DNA of 64,000 nt from Labilibaculum sp. DW002 (GCF_029029525.1 NZ_JAKJSC010000001.1:1364001-1428000); one strand, 5' to 3'; positions 17,301 through 26,232 are shown, numbered from the stretch's first letter. Notes: generated by a model from the sequence alone, not told the origin. Numbers and translations: made by a program.

Positions 17301-19343
17301 GAGCAGAAAGATGGTAGGGACACAACTTTCTTTGAAAATCGATATTTGTGTAAAGATGGTTCGTATAAATGGATGGCTTGGCACAGTACAAAAGCTGATG
17401 AAAATGGAATCGTAACGGCTATTGCTTCTGATATAAGTGAACGTAAAATTATAGAGCAGGAAATTGTTGAAACAAAACAATTTTATGAAAATATAATTGA
17501 AGGCGTTCAGGATGGTATTTGGGTAACAGATAAAAATGATGTCATTTTCTATGCCAATTCAGCCATGGAGAAGATTGCCGGGGTGCCTCGTGATCAAATT
17601 CAAGGAAATAATGTATTAAAAGGTTTCCCAGAAGAGACCATTGTCGAATTTAGTAATTTTTACAAGCAAGCAAAAAAGGAAAAGAAGCCAGTGTGGTATG
17701 AGGTCGAGCTTAAAACGCCAACAAAAAAAGATGTTTGTCAGAACGGTTGGCTTATTCCACAATATCAGAATAACGTTTTTAGCGGGATTATTTGTACCGT
17801 ACGTGATATTTCTGAACGAAAGAAAGCAGAAGGTTCTGTGAGGAAGCTTTCAACAGCAGTGCAACAAAGTCCATCTAGTATAGCTATTTCCGATACGAAT
17901 GGAAAACTGGAATATGTTAATCCGAAGTATACTGAATTAACCGGTTATAGTAGTGCTGAATCAATTGGACGGCAATCAAATATTTTTAAATCGGATGAAC
18001 AAGATGATTTATTTTTTAACGAAATCTGGAAAACAGTAGATTCAGGTAAAGTATGGAGAGGACAATTTCATAATAAAAAGAAAAATGGAGAATTGTTTTG
18101 GGAAGCAGCTTCCATCTCAGCGATTTTAAATGAATCGGGTGAGATCATTAATTACATCAAAATTGGGGAAGATATTACCCAACAAAAAAACACAGAAGCA
18201 GAGCTCAAAATTGCGCTTGAAAAAGCATTGGAAAGCGATCGACTAAAGAGTGCTTTTCTCGCGAATATGAGTCATGAAATACGTACTCCAATGAATGGCA
18301 TCCTTGGATTTGTCAACCTACTTAATGAACCCAATTTAAGAAAGTCTAAAGTTGATGAATACTCGGCTATTATTAACAAAAGTGGTGAAAGACTATTAAA
18401 TACCATCAACGATATAATTGATATTTCAAAAATTGAGGCTGGAGAAATGCTTATAGCCAATACTGAAACTTCAATAAATAATATAATGGAGGAACTCCTT
18501 TCCTTCTTTACTCCAGAAGCAAGCATGAAAGGATTGTCCTTAGCTATAGAACCTTCCCTCTCTGCTGAGCAACCAACGGTAATTACAGACAGCAATAAAC
18601 TCCATGGGATATTGTCAAACCTTATTAAAAATGCAATTAAATACACAGAAAAGGGACATATTACATTCGGCTATTTGGTAAAAGAAGGGTTTATTGAATT
18701 TTCTGTGAAAGACACTGGAGTTGGGATCCCTAAGGACCGTTTACAAGCAATATTCAATCGTTTTGAACAGGCAGATATTGAGGACTCAAAGGTGTTTGAA
18801 GGTTCTGGATTAGGGCTCGCCATATCAAAGGCTTATGCTGAAATGCTGGGAGGTGATATTTTTGCAGAATCTACGGTAGGAAAAGGATCAAAATTTGAAT
18901 TTACAATTCCTTATGTCAACGCAATAAAGAAGAAAACTGAACAATACCCTGGAAATTTCAAGAATATTGCTGCAAGAATAGAAGATTTGAATTTACTTGT
19001 TGTGGAAGATGATGAAACTAGCTCCGAACTTTTAAAATATACCCTGCTAGGGCTATTTAAAGAAATTATTTTTGTTGACAATGGAAAAGACGCCATCGAA
19101 ACGTGCAGAATTAATCCAGAAATTGATTTGGTTTTGATGGATATTAAGATGCCGAAAATGAATGGTTATGATGCAACTACAGAAATAAGAAAGTTTAACA
19201 AAGATTTGATTATTATAGCACAAACTGCTTATGCATTACGTGGCGATAGAGAAAAAGCAATTGAAGTGGGATGCGACGATTATATCACAAAACCAATTAA
19301 TAAAGTATTGCTTTTAGATCTTATTAATAAGCTTATTGGCTAA
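14400..19343 (+). CDS. Multi-sensor hybrid histidine kinase (7 PAS, PocR, GAF, HisKA, HATPase, REC)
   Basis: The ATG at 14400, after GGTGGGG, is preferred over a TTG 48 bases upstream; it gives 1647 residues. Order: coiled coil, PAS, a PocR-type sensory domain (about 165-335, with the Cys-rich FHRCNPDTLKNC and GTCKAYHC), three PAS domains, a GAF domain (about 750-900), three more PAS domains, HisKA (MSHEIRTPMNG, H1292), HATPase (NLIKNAIKY, DTGVGIP, GSGLGLAIS) and a receiver (LMDIKMP, D1581). No membrane segment is seen, so it is probably cytoplasmic. PocR domains bind small hydrocarbon-type ligands in some regulators. No output domain or adjacent response regulator is present. The previous kinase ends 163 bases upstream and the shared HisKA/REC sequence suggests common ancestry. 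Confidence 0.92.
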   Translation: MNKKNQTKEELLIKISHLESKNYALEKSELKKNIWFENSPVCTKLIDLEFNLKYINKSGIRDLKINDITEFYGKPYPLSFFPDSFKISMIKKLKRAKETGETITLEAPTQDMEGNTLWYHSTIVPVYNDHKQLDHFMLVSLETKANKQAEEALKQSEATIKNKLKAITEPHGDISTLELSDIIDTEILQSLMEDFYQITGMLGAVLDISGKVLVAVGWQDICTKFHRCNPDTLKNCIESDTILTQGVPEGTCKAYHCKNNMWDIVTPIVVGGKHVGNVFMGQYFLEGEVPNVEIFRKQAKKFGFDEKEYLAALDRVPRFSKETVDRGIKFYSKLAGLISTLSFSTIQQSKMLAQQKLADQALRESEKKYRDLINLAQEGIWVIDKNNITTFANPSMADMLGYSSEEMIGKSLFDFMDETGIKIANENIEHRKAGLKEQHDFEFICKNGNRIFCTMTTAPIIDKSGNYQGTIAGVIDITERKKAEEILKDGEERFKTILDSSPFPIAIVDKNKNILFWSISAKQLFGHDPKTSQEWFELAYPNPDYRNEVIERFKPLFELAVKSTKAVSAGEYRIKCKDGSTKICELYIQVIHKNLIITTNDITERKQVEEEIRIAEERFELAMAATKDGLYDWNLETNEIYYSPGWKNMLGYDDDELPNDFSVWENLIEPADAEASWKMQQELINKQRNHFELEFKMKHKKGHWVDILSRAEIFYNDKGKAIRMVGTHVDISERKHEEKILDVELKMFEYSINHSEEELLQKFLDEAEELTGSEIGFYHYIEDDQESISLQAWSSNTLNKMCKGLGESSRHYPISEAGVWMDCVKERKPVIHNDYSSLTHKKGLPEGHAPMIRELVVPVIRGNQIMAVLGVGNKKSDYNEADVKTVQRLADITWETAIRKQAEENLKNTFDISPSIISKANVDTGYFIEANQAVTRLLGYTTEEFTSKPLMEFIHPDDKQRTVDEIVEQKDGRDTTFFENRYLCKDGSYKWMAWHSTKADENGIVTAIASDISERKIIEQEIVETKQFYENIIEGVQDGIWVTDKNDVIFYANSAMEKIAGVPRDQIQGNNVLKGFPEETIVEFSNFYKQAKKEKKPVWYEVELKTPTKKDVCQNGWLIPQYQNNVFSGIICTVRDISERKKAEGSVRKLSTAVQQSPSSIAISDTNGKLEYVNPKYTELTGYSSAESIGRQSNIFKSDEQDDLFFNEIWKTVDSGKVWRGQFHNKKKNGELFWEAASISAILNESGEIINYIKIGEDITQQKNTEAELKIALEKALESDRLKSAFLANMSHEIRTPMNGILGFVNLLNEPNLRKSKVDEYSAIINKSGERLLNTINDIIDISKIEAGEMLIANTETSINNIMEELLSFFTPEASMKGLSLAIEPSLSAEQPTVITDSNKLHGILSNLIKNAIKYTEKGHITFGYLVKEGFIEFSVKDTGVGIPKDRLQAIFNRFEQADIEDSKVFEGSGLGLAISKAYAEMLGGDIFAESTVGKGSKFEFTIPYVNAIKKKTEQYPGNFKNIAARIEDLNLLVVEDDETSSELLKYTLLGLFKEIIFVDNGKDAIETCRINPEIDLVLMDIKMPKMNGYDATTEIRKFNKDLIIIAQTAYALRGDREKAIEVGCDDYITKPINKVLLLDLINKLIG

Positions 19344-19378
19344 ACAAAATCATTTAACCTTTTAAATAACAAGAAACA

Positions 19379-19425
19379 AAAATGCCGCAATAAAAGGATA
19401 TTTATTCCTTTCATCGTGGCATTTT
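19379..19425. terminator. Shared terminator between the kinase and glpC
   Basis: AAAATGCC and GGCATTTT enclose a further long stem (AAAGGA/TCCTTT) in a 47-base hairpin between two convergent genes. Flanking A and T runs let it serve both strands. Confidence 0.65.
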
Positions 19426-19499
19426 ACCCTAATTTATGAACTTGACTATAATTAATCTTACTGCTATTCTGCAATAATGTTTTAATCAATCAAAACTGT

Positions 19500-20759
19500 T
19501 TATTCTTGCCATAGCTTCATGGTTGCTTCTACATCTAATGCTTCTGCAAGTATCGAAATTGGATGCTCTACTTTTTTTGTGGTAGACATCTCAACTTGCC
19601 ATTTACAGGTTTCGCAATCAGTAGATACAAAATCAGCACCTGAATTATCTATTTGGTCGAATAATGGTTTCCCTACTCCTTGCGAAGTTTCGTAATTTTC
19701 TTTCTTAAATCCATAAGTTCCTGCAATACCACAACATCTCGATTCTAATGACATAAAATCAATACCTGGAATCATTCGTAAAAGTGTAGTTGAATAAATA
19801 GACCAACCAAGCTTTTCCATATGACATGGCGTATGGTAGGCAATACGTTTCTTGTAACTGTCTTTAAATACAAGTTTCAATTCTCCAGAATCAATCAGGC
19901 GAAATAGGAAACGAGTTGCCAATTCACTTTCATCACGAATTTCTTCATTTTTCACACCCAACAAATGCGGATATTCATCACGAATGGTAAAGATACAGGT
20001 AGAAGAAGTCGAAATAACTGGCATTTTCTTTTCTACGATCGATTTCTTGAATGCCTCAACATTGTGTTTTGCTTGTTTCGTAGCCTGTTTTATTAGCCCA
20101 TTTGAAATTAAAGCAACACCGCAGCATTTTTCCTTTTCTAAAAGATGAACACCATAACCAGCAGCATTCATAATCTTAATCAAATCTTTTCCCAATTGAG
20201 GAAAGTTATAATTCACATAACAACCATGAAAATAGCTTACGTGTTTCTTGAAATCATTTTGCGTTTTTTCTGCATGCTTGCGATACCAAGTTTCGAATCG
20301 CATTCCCGTATATTTTGGAAAAATACGGTTGTGATCTATTTTTAGAACACCATCCATAATACGACGAACCGGCTTCAATGCAACTATTGGATTAACAATT
20401 GGAGCAAAGGTACTCGCCATAGTACCAACAATATCAGTATTGGCAAGAATCATATCTCTTACCTTTGGCTTTTTCTTGCTATGCTTGATACGTGCCATTT
20501 GAATGATATCTCCAATTTTCACTCCATGCGGACAAGCTACCTCGCAACGTTTACAATTGAGACACAATTTCAATGACTCATCGAAAAAGTTTGGATCCTT
20601 TAAGCGTAATCGTTCCCCATCTGGCCCCGACTGTTTCGGTCCTGGGTAGTCTGGATTAACCTCTAGAACAGGACAGTAAACAGTACAAATTGTACACTTC
20701 ACACACTGTTCAAAATTATTATCGCTTATATTGAATGGTTCAAATATCTCCTTTTTCAT
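19500..20759 (-). CDS. glpC: Anaerobic glycerol-3-phosphate dehydrogenase subunit C
   Basis: 419 residues. The N-terminal part has two 4Fe-4S motifs (CVKCTICTVYCP and CLNCKRCEVACP), and the C-terminal half has two cysteine-rich CCG modules (FHGCYVNYNFP...EKCCG and HTPCHMEKLGW...SRCCG). Length and order match GlpC, the membrane-associated iron-sulfur subunit that passes electrons from GlpAB to the quinone pool during oxidation of glycerol-3-phosphate to dihydroxyacetone phosphate. It starts 7 bases after the glpB stop, making it the last gene of a glpABC operon. A lone glycolate-oxidase-type FeS protein would look similar, but the context settles it. Confidence 0.93.
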   Translation of the reverse strand: MKKEIFEPFNISDNNFEQCVKCTICTVYCPVLEVNPDYPGPKQSGPDGERLRLKDPNFFDESLKLCLNCKRCEVACPHGVKIGDIIQMARIKHSKKKPKVRDMILANTDIVGTMASTFAPIVNPIVALKPVRRIMDGVLKIDHNRIFPKYTGMRFETWYRKHAEKTQNDFKKHVSYFHGCYVNYNFPQLGKDLIKIMNAAGYGVHLLEKEKCCGVALISNGLIKQATKQAKHNVEAFKKSIVEKKMPVISTSSTCIFTIRDEYPHLLGVKNEEIRDESELATRFLFRLIDSGELKLVFKDSYKKRIAYHTPCHMEKLGWSIYSTTLLRMIPGIDFMSLESRCCGIAGTYGFKKENYETSQGVGKPLFDQIDNSGADFVSTDCETCKWQVEMSTTKKVEHPISILAEALDVEATMKLWQE

Positions 20760-20766
20760 CGTCCTC

Positions 20767-22011
20767 TTATTTTAAAAGTTGCTCAGCTACATGCAGCGAA
20801 GTCAATAAACTGATTCCCGCTCCACTTCCTTCCTTAAGGGCATTTGCCCCTCCAAGTACAGAACCTGCTACATATAAATTCTCTATTGGTTTACCGTTCA
20901 TCATTGCACGGAATTGCTTATCGGTTTTAACCCCGTAATGCATATATGGCTGATCATTGAAAAATTTCTCATCTAACCATTTTTCGCTATCCTCAACCTC
21001 TCCATCAATATCTAAACCTAAAATTGGTTCGTAAAGCTTTTCACGAGTTGCTACAATTCCCTTGCTGTAAAAGCTTCCACTAGCTAAAATGAATTGATCA
21101 GCTTCTAATTTTATATCTCCGTGATTGTTGGTCTGTATCGCAACTAACTTATTATTCTCAATTGTACCACCTTCAACATTGTCCCCTAAAAAATAAGTTC
21201 CGCCCAATTCTTCGAATCGTTTACGAAGTAAAATCTGACTGCGGATACCAGGAACCGAAGGAGGTATAGCTGGCACCAATACCACTGGCTTATCTATTTT
21301 TGCTCTAATTTCAGCCGTTACATTCTTATTAAATAATCCAAATACAGAAGGCAAAATCACAACATTAAAACCTTTACTTAATTCATTTACCTTTTCTGCA
21401 AATTCATCAATAATAATTCCCCTATCGAATACCTTCGCAATATTTGTTGAACGCATTTCACTTGGATTGCGACGTATCGCCTCAAATTCCTTCATGGCAA
21501 AATTTTTCACCTGAGTTTCAACGCCAAACTTCTTTAGTCCATCCTGCACAAACAAAGTATGAAAATCTAGAAAGCCACTAAAGTTTAGAATTGCAGCTTT
21601 TTTCCAAGGAAATGAATCATTATGAAAGAATCTGCTAAAATCATCGATGGTCAACCATGTTGGCTTCATCACTCCCATTGGCGTTAAAGCATAATGGTTT
21701 TGATCTGCCTGACCTGCAAAATTTAATCCTGCACGAACCAACAATTGAGGAGCCTCTTCTACCAAACGAGAAATATTCTCTAATCCAACACGTTGATACG
21801 GATGATTACTTGCTAAAGACTTCATCCCTTCTAATGGATTTTTCACTTCTTTACCATCCACTTTACTTAGTAAATCGAATGATCCAGAAAAGAAATGGAT
21901 TGCACTTTGTCCTGATGAAACAATCGCACATTTACGTCCTTGTTCTGCCAGCTTAATTCCACACGTGAGTCCACTTAACCCACCACCTATAATAATGTTA
22001 TCGAATTTCAT
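20767..22011 (-). CDS. glpB: Anaerobic glycerol-3-phosphate dehydrogenase subunit B
   Basis: 414 residues starting MKFDNIIIGGGLSGLTCG, an N-terminal FAD-binding Rossmann motif. The length fits GlpB, and the C-terminal segment (LYVAGSVLGGANALKEGSG) is the expected second flavin-contact motif. Family role: flavoprotein subunit that works with GlpA as a dimer on the cytoplasmic face. It sits 12 bases after glpA and 7 bases before glpC. Confidence 0.93.
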   Translation of the reverse strand: MKFDNIIIGGGLSGLTCGIKLAEQGRKCAIVSSGQSAIHFFSGSFDLLSKVDGKEVKNPLEGMKSLASNHPYQRVGLENISRLVEEAPQLLVRAGLNFAGQADQNHYALTPMGVMKPTWLTIDDFSRFFHNDSFPWKKAAILNFSGFLDFHTLFVQDGLKKFGVETQVKNFAMKEFEAIRRNPSEMRSTNIAKVFDRGIIIDEFAEKVNELSKGFNVVILPSVFGLFNKNVTAEIRAKIDKPVVLVPAIPPSVPGIRSQILLRKRFEELGGTYFLGDNVEGGTIENNKLVAIQTNNHGDIKLEADQFILASGSFYSKGIVATREKLYEPILGLDIDGEVEDSEKWLDEKFFNDQPYMHYGVKTDKQFRAMMNGKPIENLYVAGSVLGGANALKEGSGAGISLLTSLHVAEQLLK

Positions 22012-22023
22012 AGTAGTCCTTGC

Positions 22024-23649
22024 TTAGTTGTTATCTGGTTTCAATCCGTAAATACCTTCATATATCCAAGAAGTAAACTGAATCTCATTGATTCCCTCTC
22101 CATAAGTTATTGGCAACATTCCCTTCCATCGTTCTTGTAAAAAGCTTGCCAAATCATCTTTTGCTTTTCCTGGCTTGTCCGAAGATTCGCATAGCAAACC
22201 TGCTGCTCGACAAGCGCATAATTCTCCTTGACAAGTTCCCATACCAACACGAGTACGTCGACGCAAATCAACAAGATTATTTACATGCAATTCATTAATA
22301 GCATATTTCACTTCTCCAATCGATACTCCTTCACACTCACAAACCAATGAATCATCATCGCTTCCTCCATTAGAGGTTTTATGCGCTAAAGAACCATGAC
22401 GATCTTTTGCTGATTTATGTGCAATACTAGAAGTTGAATATATTTTTTGAGAATCATTATATAAGGTCTCAGTACTTTTTTCCGATCCAGGCAATGGAAT
22501 ATCTGCTGTTTCACATTTCTTATCAATAGCCAATTTTTTACAGATCATATCCGTTGCCTCTTCAGCCATTAAACGATAGGTCATTAGCTTACCACCAGTA
22601 ATGGTAATAAAACCAGCAAGTCCATCTCTCTCTTGATGATCTAGGAGTACAATACCACGACTAATGCTACGACCTGTTGGATCATCATCTGCAGCAACCA
22701 AAGGACGAACACCTGCATAAGCACGCAAAATTCGAGTTGTTGCTAAAGCTGGAGAAAGTTTCTCTCCTTCACGTATCAAAACATCCACATCATCCTTAGA
22801 AACAAACATATTATCAATTTGATCATATGGTATGCGTTCCGAGGTTGTTCCTATTAAACAGATCGTATCACCAGGTACCAAAATATCAGCATTGGCTGGT
22901 TTTCTACATCTGTTAAGCACCATTTTGTTTACACGATGACCAAATATTAATAGAGAACCTTTTGCTGGAAACATATTGATATTAACACCAGCAAGATTTG
23001 CAATATGATGTCCCCAAATACCTCCTGCATTTACAATAACCTTACCGTAATAGCTTATATTTTCTTTTGTTTCATGATTGAACAATTCAACTCCAGTTAG
23101 TCTCTCTTGTTCTCTCACAAAACCTGTTACTTCATGCTGTGTCAATAACTCCGCGCCATGAATTCTAGCATCCAATGCATTAGACATGGTAAGACGAAAA
23201 GGATCAACAGATCCATCAGGAACTTTAACAGCACCAATCATATTTGGATTAGCAGATGGCTCCAAACGTCGAGCTAAAGCTGGATCAATTACTTCAGTAC
23301 TAATACCAGCAGTATTACAAGCATCTACAAATTGAGACTGAAAAGAAATTTCATCTTCTGGAAGCGTAAGAAACAGTCCATTGTTTTCTTCAACGCAATG
23401 GTTTGCAATCTTCCGCAGAATCATATTTTCCTTTATACATTCTGATGCTGATTCTGGATCAGTTACGGCATATCGAGCACCACTATGCAACAAACCATGA
23501 TTTCGTCCGGTTGCTCCAGTAGCAAAATCGTGACGTTCTACAAGTAAAACACTTAATCCACGCATCGCACAATCACGCGCCGTCCCCGCACCAGTAGCTC
23601 CACCTCCAATGATTATTACATCGTACTCTTTGGATTTGTTCTTGTTCAT
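22024..23649 (-). CDS. glpA: Anaerobic glycerol-3-phosphate dehydrogenase subunit A
   Basis: 541 residues. The N-terminus has the FAD motif DVIIIGGGATGAGTARD and the glycerol-3-phosphate dehydrogenase signature region (GRNHGLLHSGARYA). The C-terminal 100 residues form a BFD-type [2Fe-2S] domain (VCECEGVSIGEV, then GMGTCQGELCACRA), which separates GlpA from aerobic GlpD. Role: catalytic subunit oxidising glycerol-3-phosphate. It is first in glpABC, with a consensus promoter about 225 bases upstream. No glycerol kinase or facilitator gene is nearby, so the substrate may come from glycerol or phospholipid breakdown handled elsewhere. Confidence 0.95.
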   Translation of the reverse strand: MNKNKSKEYDVIIIGGGATGAGTARDCAMRGLSVLLVERHDFATGATGRNHGLLHSGARYAVTDPESASECIKENMILRKIANHCVEENNGLFLTLPEDEISFQSQFVDACNTAGISTEVIDPALARRLEPSANPNMIGAVKVPDGSVDPFRLTMSNALDARIHGAELLTQHEVTGFVREQERLTGVELFNHETKENISYYGKVIVNAGGIWGHHIANLAGVNINMFPAKGSLLIFGHRVNKMVLNRCRKPANADILVPGDTICLIGTTSERIPYDQIDNMFVSKDDVDVLIREGEKLSPALATTRILRAYAGVRPLVAADDDPTGRSISRGIVLLDHQERDGLAGFITITGGKLMTYRLMAEEATDMICKKLAIDKKCETADIPLPGSEKSTETLYNDSQKIYSTSSIAHKSAKDRHGSLAHKTSNGGSDDDSLVCECEGVSIGEVKYAINELHVNNLVDLRRRTRVGMGTCQGELCACRAAGLLCESSDKPGKAKDDLASFLQERWKGMLPITYGEGINEIQFTSWIYEGIYGLKPDNN

Positions 23650-23874
23650 GATAAGTAATATTTTTTTGACATCTTATTGGGTTCCTTTTGATACAAAAAC
23701 TCAAAAAAATTCTTGTACTTTATATTTTTATTCCTGATGTATCACTACATTCAGTTGATTCGTTCATTTCAAAAAAATTGCAAATCTCATTCTCTATTAA
23801 CCCATTACTAATTGAGTTACTCTAATCCACAGAACAATTTTAGTTGGCTTAAATCAAGTAATGATTCCACACAA

Positions 23875-23905
23875 CAAATATAAAGATTATACCTAGCATA
23901 ACAAA
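23875..23905 (-). promoter_or_regulatory. glpABC promoter
   Basis: On the minus strand TTTG (23905-23902) is followed by 19 bases and TATATTTG (23882-23875), a full match to the Bacteroidota consensus. Predicted start is near 23868, which leaves an untranslated leader of roughly 220 bases before glpA. Confidence 0.7.
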
Positions 23906-24138
23906 GTACATACCTTTTAAATGTATTTTGCATTAGGATGCAACAGATCTACATCTAAAATTATTGTTCAACTTAAGTTACCCTGATAAAAATCAAAACG
24001 TTTTATTGTAATCATCATTAAAACTTCAACCACAATACTTTACAACTCACAATGAATTCTAAAAAAAGTCTTATCTCCATTTTAAAGCAAACCAAATTCA
24101 TAATGTTGAATATATTTATTCTAAATAATAAGGCAGGT

Positions 24139-24212
24139 CTATTTCATCATTTAAAATGGCATTATTCCTTTCTGAAAATTTAATCCGTAAAGAAAAAGGA
24201 ATGATGAAATAG
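24139..24212. repeat. 13-bp perfect inverted repeat upstream of the ABC ATPase gene
   Basis: CTATTTCATCATT (24139-24151) and AATGATGAAATAG (24200-24212) are exact reverse complements. Inside, ATTCCTTTCT (24164-24173) can also pair with the adjacent AGAAAAAGGAAT, so two foldings compete for the same 3' arm. It ends 182 bases before the ABC gene start. Function unknown. Confidence 0.6.
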
Positions 24213-24394
24213 TCATGAATAATTTGGATCTGAAAATGCAGCAACAAACGATTCTTCGAACTCTTTTAACTAAAACATTAAATCTCAAACATCCATTTTT
24301 ATCTGGAAAAGCATATCTTTATCTTCTCTTTTTTTGGAATTCCACACCATAGAGTATCTCTTAAACTCATTGTTCCCTATGAAAATAACTGATC

Positions 24395-25897
24395 ATGAAT
24401 AATCAAATCATATCTTTTACAAATACCAGCATAAAATATCTTAACCAATTGCTTCTAGAAGATTTAAACCTTACAATAAACAAAGGAGAACAGTGGGCGC
24501 TTATTGGTGCAAGTGGTTCGGGAAAATCGGCCCTATTGAATGCAATAACAGGCAAATTTGCCATCGCAAAAGGAACTCTTACACACCCATTACTGGATGA
24601 ACTTTGCGAGCTGTACAAAGAAAAACGAGAAATCGTAAACTGGCATCAATTTATTAGTCTGGTTTCTCCCCGTCATGGATTTAAAAACCTATCCAACACC
24701 AATAACTTTTACTATCAACAACGCTACAACGCCACCCACTCGGGCGATACACTAAGCGTTAGGCAGTACCTTTCCAGAGTCGATCCTATCGCTACTTCGG
24801 AGTATTGGACCTACGATAAAGTAATCGATAGATTGCAACTCGAAAAGCTCGAAGACAAACACCTAATTAAACTATCGAATGGCGAAACCAAAAGACTGCT
24901 AATTGCCGAAGCACTCCTAAAAAACCCAAGCTTACTCTTACTTGATAATCCTTTTAGCGGATTGGATGTTAATACCAGAGAAAATTTTAATGCATTATTA
25001 AGGGAAGTTTCCGATTCGGGTATTAGTCTGATCATGGCAACATCACCCTATGAAATTCCTGATGCCATTACACACATTGCCATTTTGGATGAAGGTAAAA
25101 TTGTAAAAAGCACTTTAAAAGCTGATTTCGAGCCTGAAAAAGTTCATTTAACTGCCAGTAAGAAAATTGATAAAAAAGAATTACAACAACTCTTATCGAA
25201 TACAGAACAAGAGTATTTTGAAAAGCTCGTTGTGATGAAAGATATTGTGATTAAATATGGTAACAAAACCATTCTAGATCATATCAACTGGGATCTGAAA
25301 CAAGGAGAACATTGGGCGCTAATTGGTAGTAACGGTGCCGGAAAATCGACTTTACTAAGCTTAATTAATGGAGATAATCCGCAAGCCTATTCTAACGACA
25401 TTGTTTTGTTTGATGTAAAAAGAGGTAGTGGCGAAAGTGTTTGGGACATTAAAAAGAAAATTGGCTTTGTTTCGCCCGAGCTGTTTCAATATTTTCCTAA
25501 CGGAAACTCCTGTCTTCAGATAATTGAGTCGGGTTTTTATGATACCTTGGGACTTTACAGAAAATCAAATCTTGCTAAAGTAGAGATCGCAAAACGATGG
25601 ATGCAGCTCCTTGAAATTGAAAATATAGCAGATAAAGCATTTAAAAAAGTTCCTGCAAGTACTCAACGACTCTGCCTTCTTGCTAGGGCTTTGGTTAAAA
25701 ATCCAAGTTTGCTTATTTTCGATGAACCTTGTCAGGGATTGGATGCACATCAGAAGGAGAATTTTAAACACCTTACCGAAGAAATATGCAAAAACAGTAA
25801 TGTTAGTCTTATTTACGTAAGCCATTATGCCGATGAAATACCAAATTGCGTTCAGCACACCTTACAATTGGAAAATGGCAAACAAATAAATACCTAG
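24395..25897 (+). CDS. Double ABC ATPase, ModF/YlmA-like
   Basis: 500 residues with two ABC ATPase domains in one chain and no membrane segments. Domain 1 has Walker A GASGSGKSALL, signature LSNGETKR and Walker B LLLLDNPFSG. Domain 2 has Walker A GSNGAGKSTLL and Walker B LLIFDEPCQG, but its signature is degenerate (VPASTQRL). This layout matches the ModF/YlmA/PhrA-type group, cytoplasmic ATPases of uncertain role sometimes linked to molybdate. It is not a typical ABC-F protein because the long inter-domain linker is absent. No permease or binding-protein gene is adjacent. It is monocistronic by position. Confidence 0.85.
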   Translation: MNNQIISFTNTSIKYLNQLLLEDLNLTINKGEQWALIGASGSGKSALLNAITGKFAIAKGTLTHPLLDELCELYKEKREIVNWHQFISLVSPRHGFKNLSNTNNFYYQQRYNATHSGDTLSVRQYLSRVDPIATSEYWTYDKVIDRLQLEKLEDKHLIKLSNGETKRLLIAEALLKNPSLLLLDNPFSGLDVNTRENFNALLREVSDSGISLIMATSPYEIPDAITHIAILDEGKIVKSTLKADFEPEKVHLTASKKIDKKELQQLLSNTEQEYFEKLVVMKDIVIKYGNKTILDHINWDLKQGEHWALIGSNGAGKSTLLSLINGDNPQAYSNDIVLFDVKRGSGESVWDIKKKIGFVSPELFQYFPNGNSCLQIIESGFYDTLGLYRKSNLAKVEIAKRWMQLLEIENIADKAFKKVPASTQRLCLLARALVKNPSLLIFDEPCQGLDAHQKENFKHLTEEICKNSNVSLIYVSHYADEIPNCVQHTLQLENGKQINT

Positions 25898-26047
25898 GCA
25901 ACAAGATCATTGCAAAACAATATGAAATTAAGACTCCAAATCTACCAACAGATCGCACATTTCTTCTTGCAGCATAGTAGCTGAATGTAGCGAATAAATT
26001 AGACTTAAGTTTCTCATCATATTATTTTATAATCTGTAATTTTATCC

Positions 26048-26055
26048 TACTTTTG
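26048..26055 (+). promoter_or_regulatory. Possible -7 box of tRNA-Ser
   Basis: TACTTTTG fits TAnnTTTG and lies 31 bases before the tRNA. No good -33 TTG is found at 19-21 bases, so this is tentative. Confidence 0.4.
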
Positions 26056-26086
26056 TTCCGCACGATTATCCTAATGGATATTGCCT

Positions 26087-26171
26087 GGAGGGATGACAGA
26101 GTGGCCGATCGTGCGTGCTTGGAAAGCACGTGTACCGCAAGGTACCGGGGGTTCGAATCCCTCTCTCTCCG
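26087..26171 (+). tRNA. tRNA-Ser (anticodon GGA)
   Basis: 85 bases fold as a class II tRNA. Acceptor stem GGAGGGA pairs with TCTCTCC (one G-U) with discriminator G. The anticodon stem CGTGC/GCACG encloses loop TTGGAAA with anticodon GGA at 26121-26123. A long variable arm (GTACCGCAAGGTACC) and a T arm with GTTCGAATC follow. The CCA end is not encoded. Confidence 0.95.
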
Positions 26172-26195
26172 CAACTTTAGAGTTATCTAATACCA

Positions 26196-26232
26196 AAAAC
26201 CTATAAATCAGTTGATTTATAGGTTTTTTTTT
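26196..26232 (+). terminator. Terminator after tRNA-Ser
   Basis: AAAACCTATAAATCA and TGATTTATAGGTTTT form a 15-base perfect stem with a 2-base centre, followed by more T residues. It lies 24 bases after the tRNA. Confidence 0.85.

Larger units (their letters stand above)
23650..24394. other. Long AT-rich intergenic region between glpA and the ABC gene
   Basis: 745 bases with the glpA promoter and leader on the minus side and a strong inverted repeat at 24139-24212. A 43-codon frame beginning ATGAATTCT at 24052 exists, but nothing supports it as a gene. No RNA gene was recognised. Confidence 0.45.

Noticed and set aside
11840-19343. The kinases considered as the regulator of the upstream PUL
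   Set aside because: They lack the periplasmic sensor and AraC output of PUL hybrid systems, and the PUL already has a LacI regulator with matching operators.
24052-24186. Short plus-strand frame before the ABC gene
   Set aside because: No ribosome site, no recognisable domain and AT-rich composition; likely chance.
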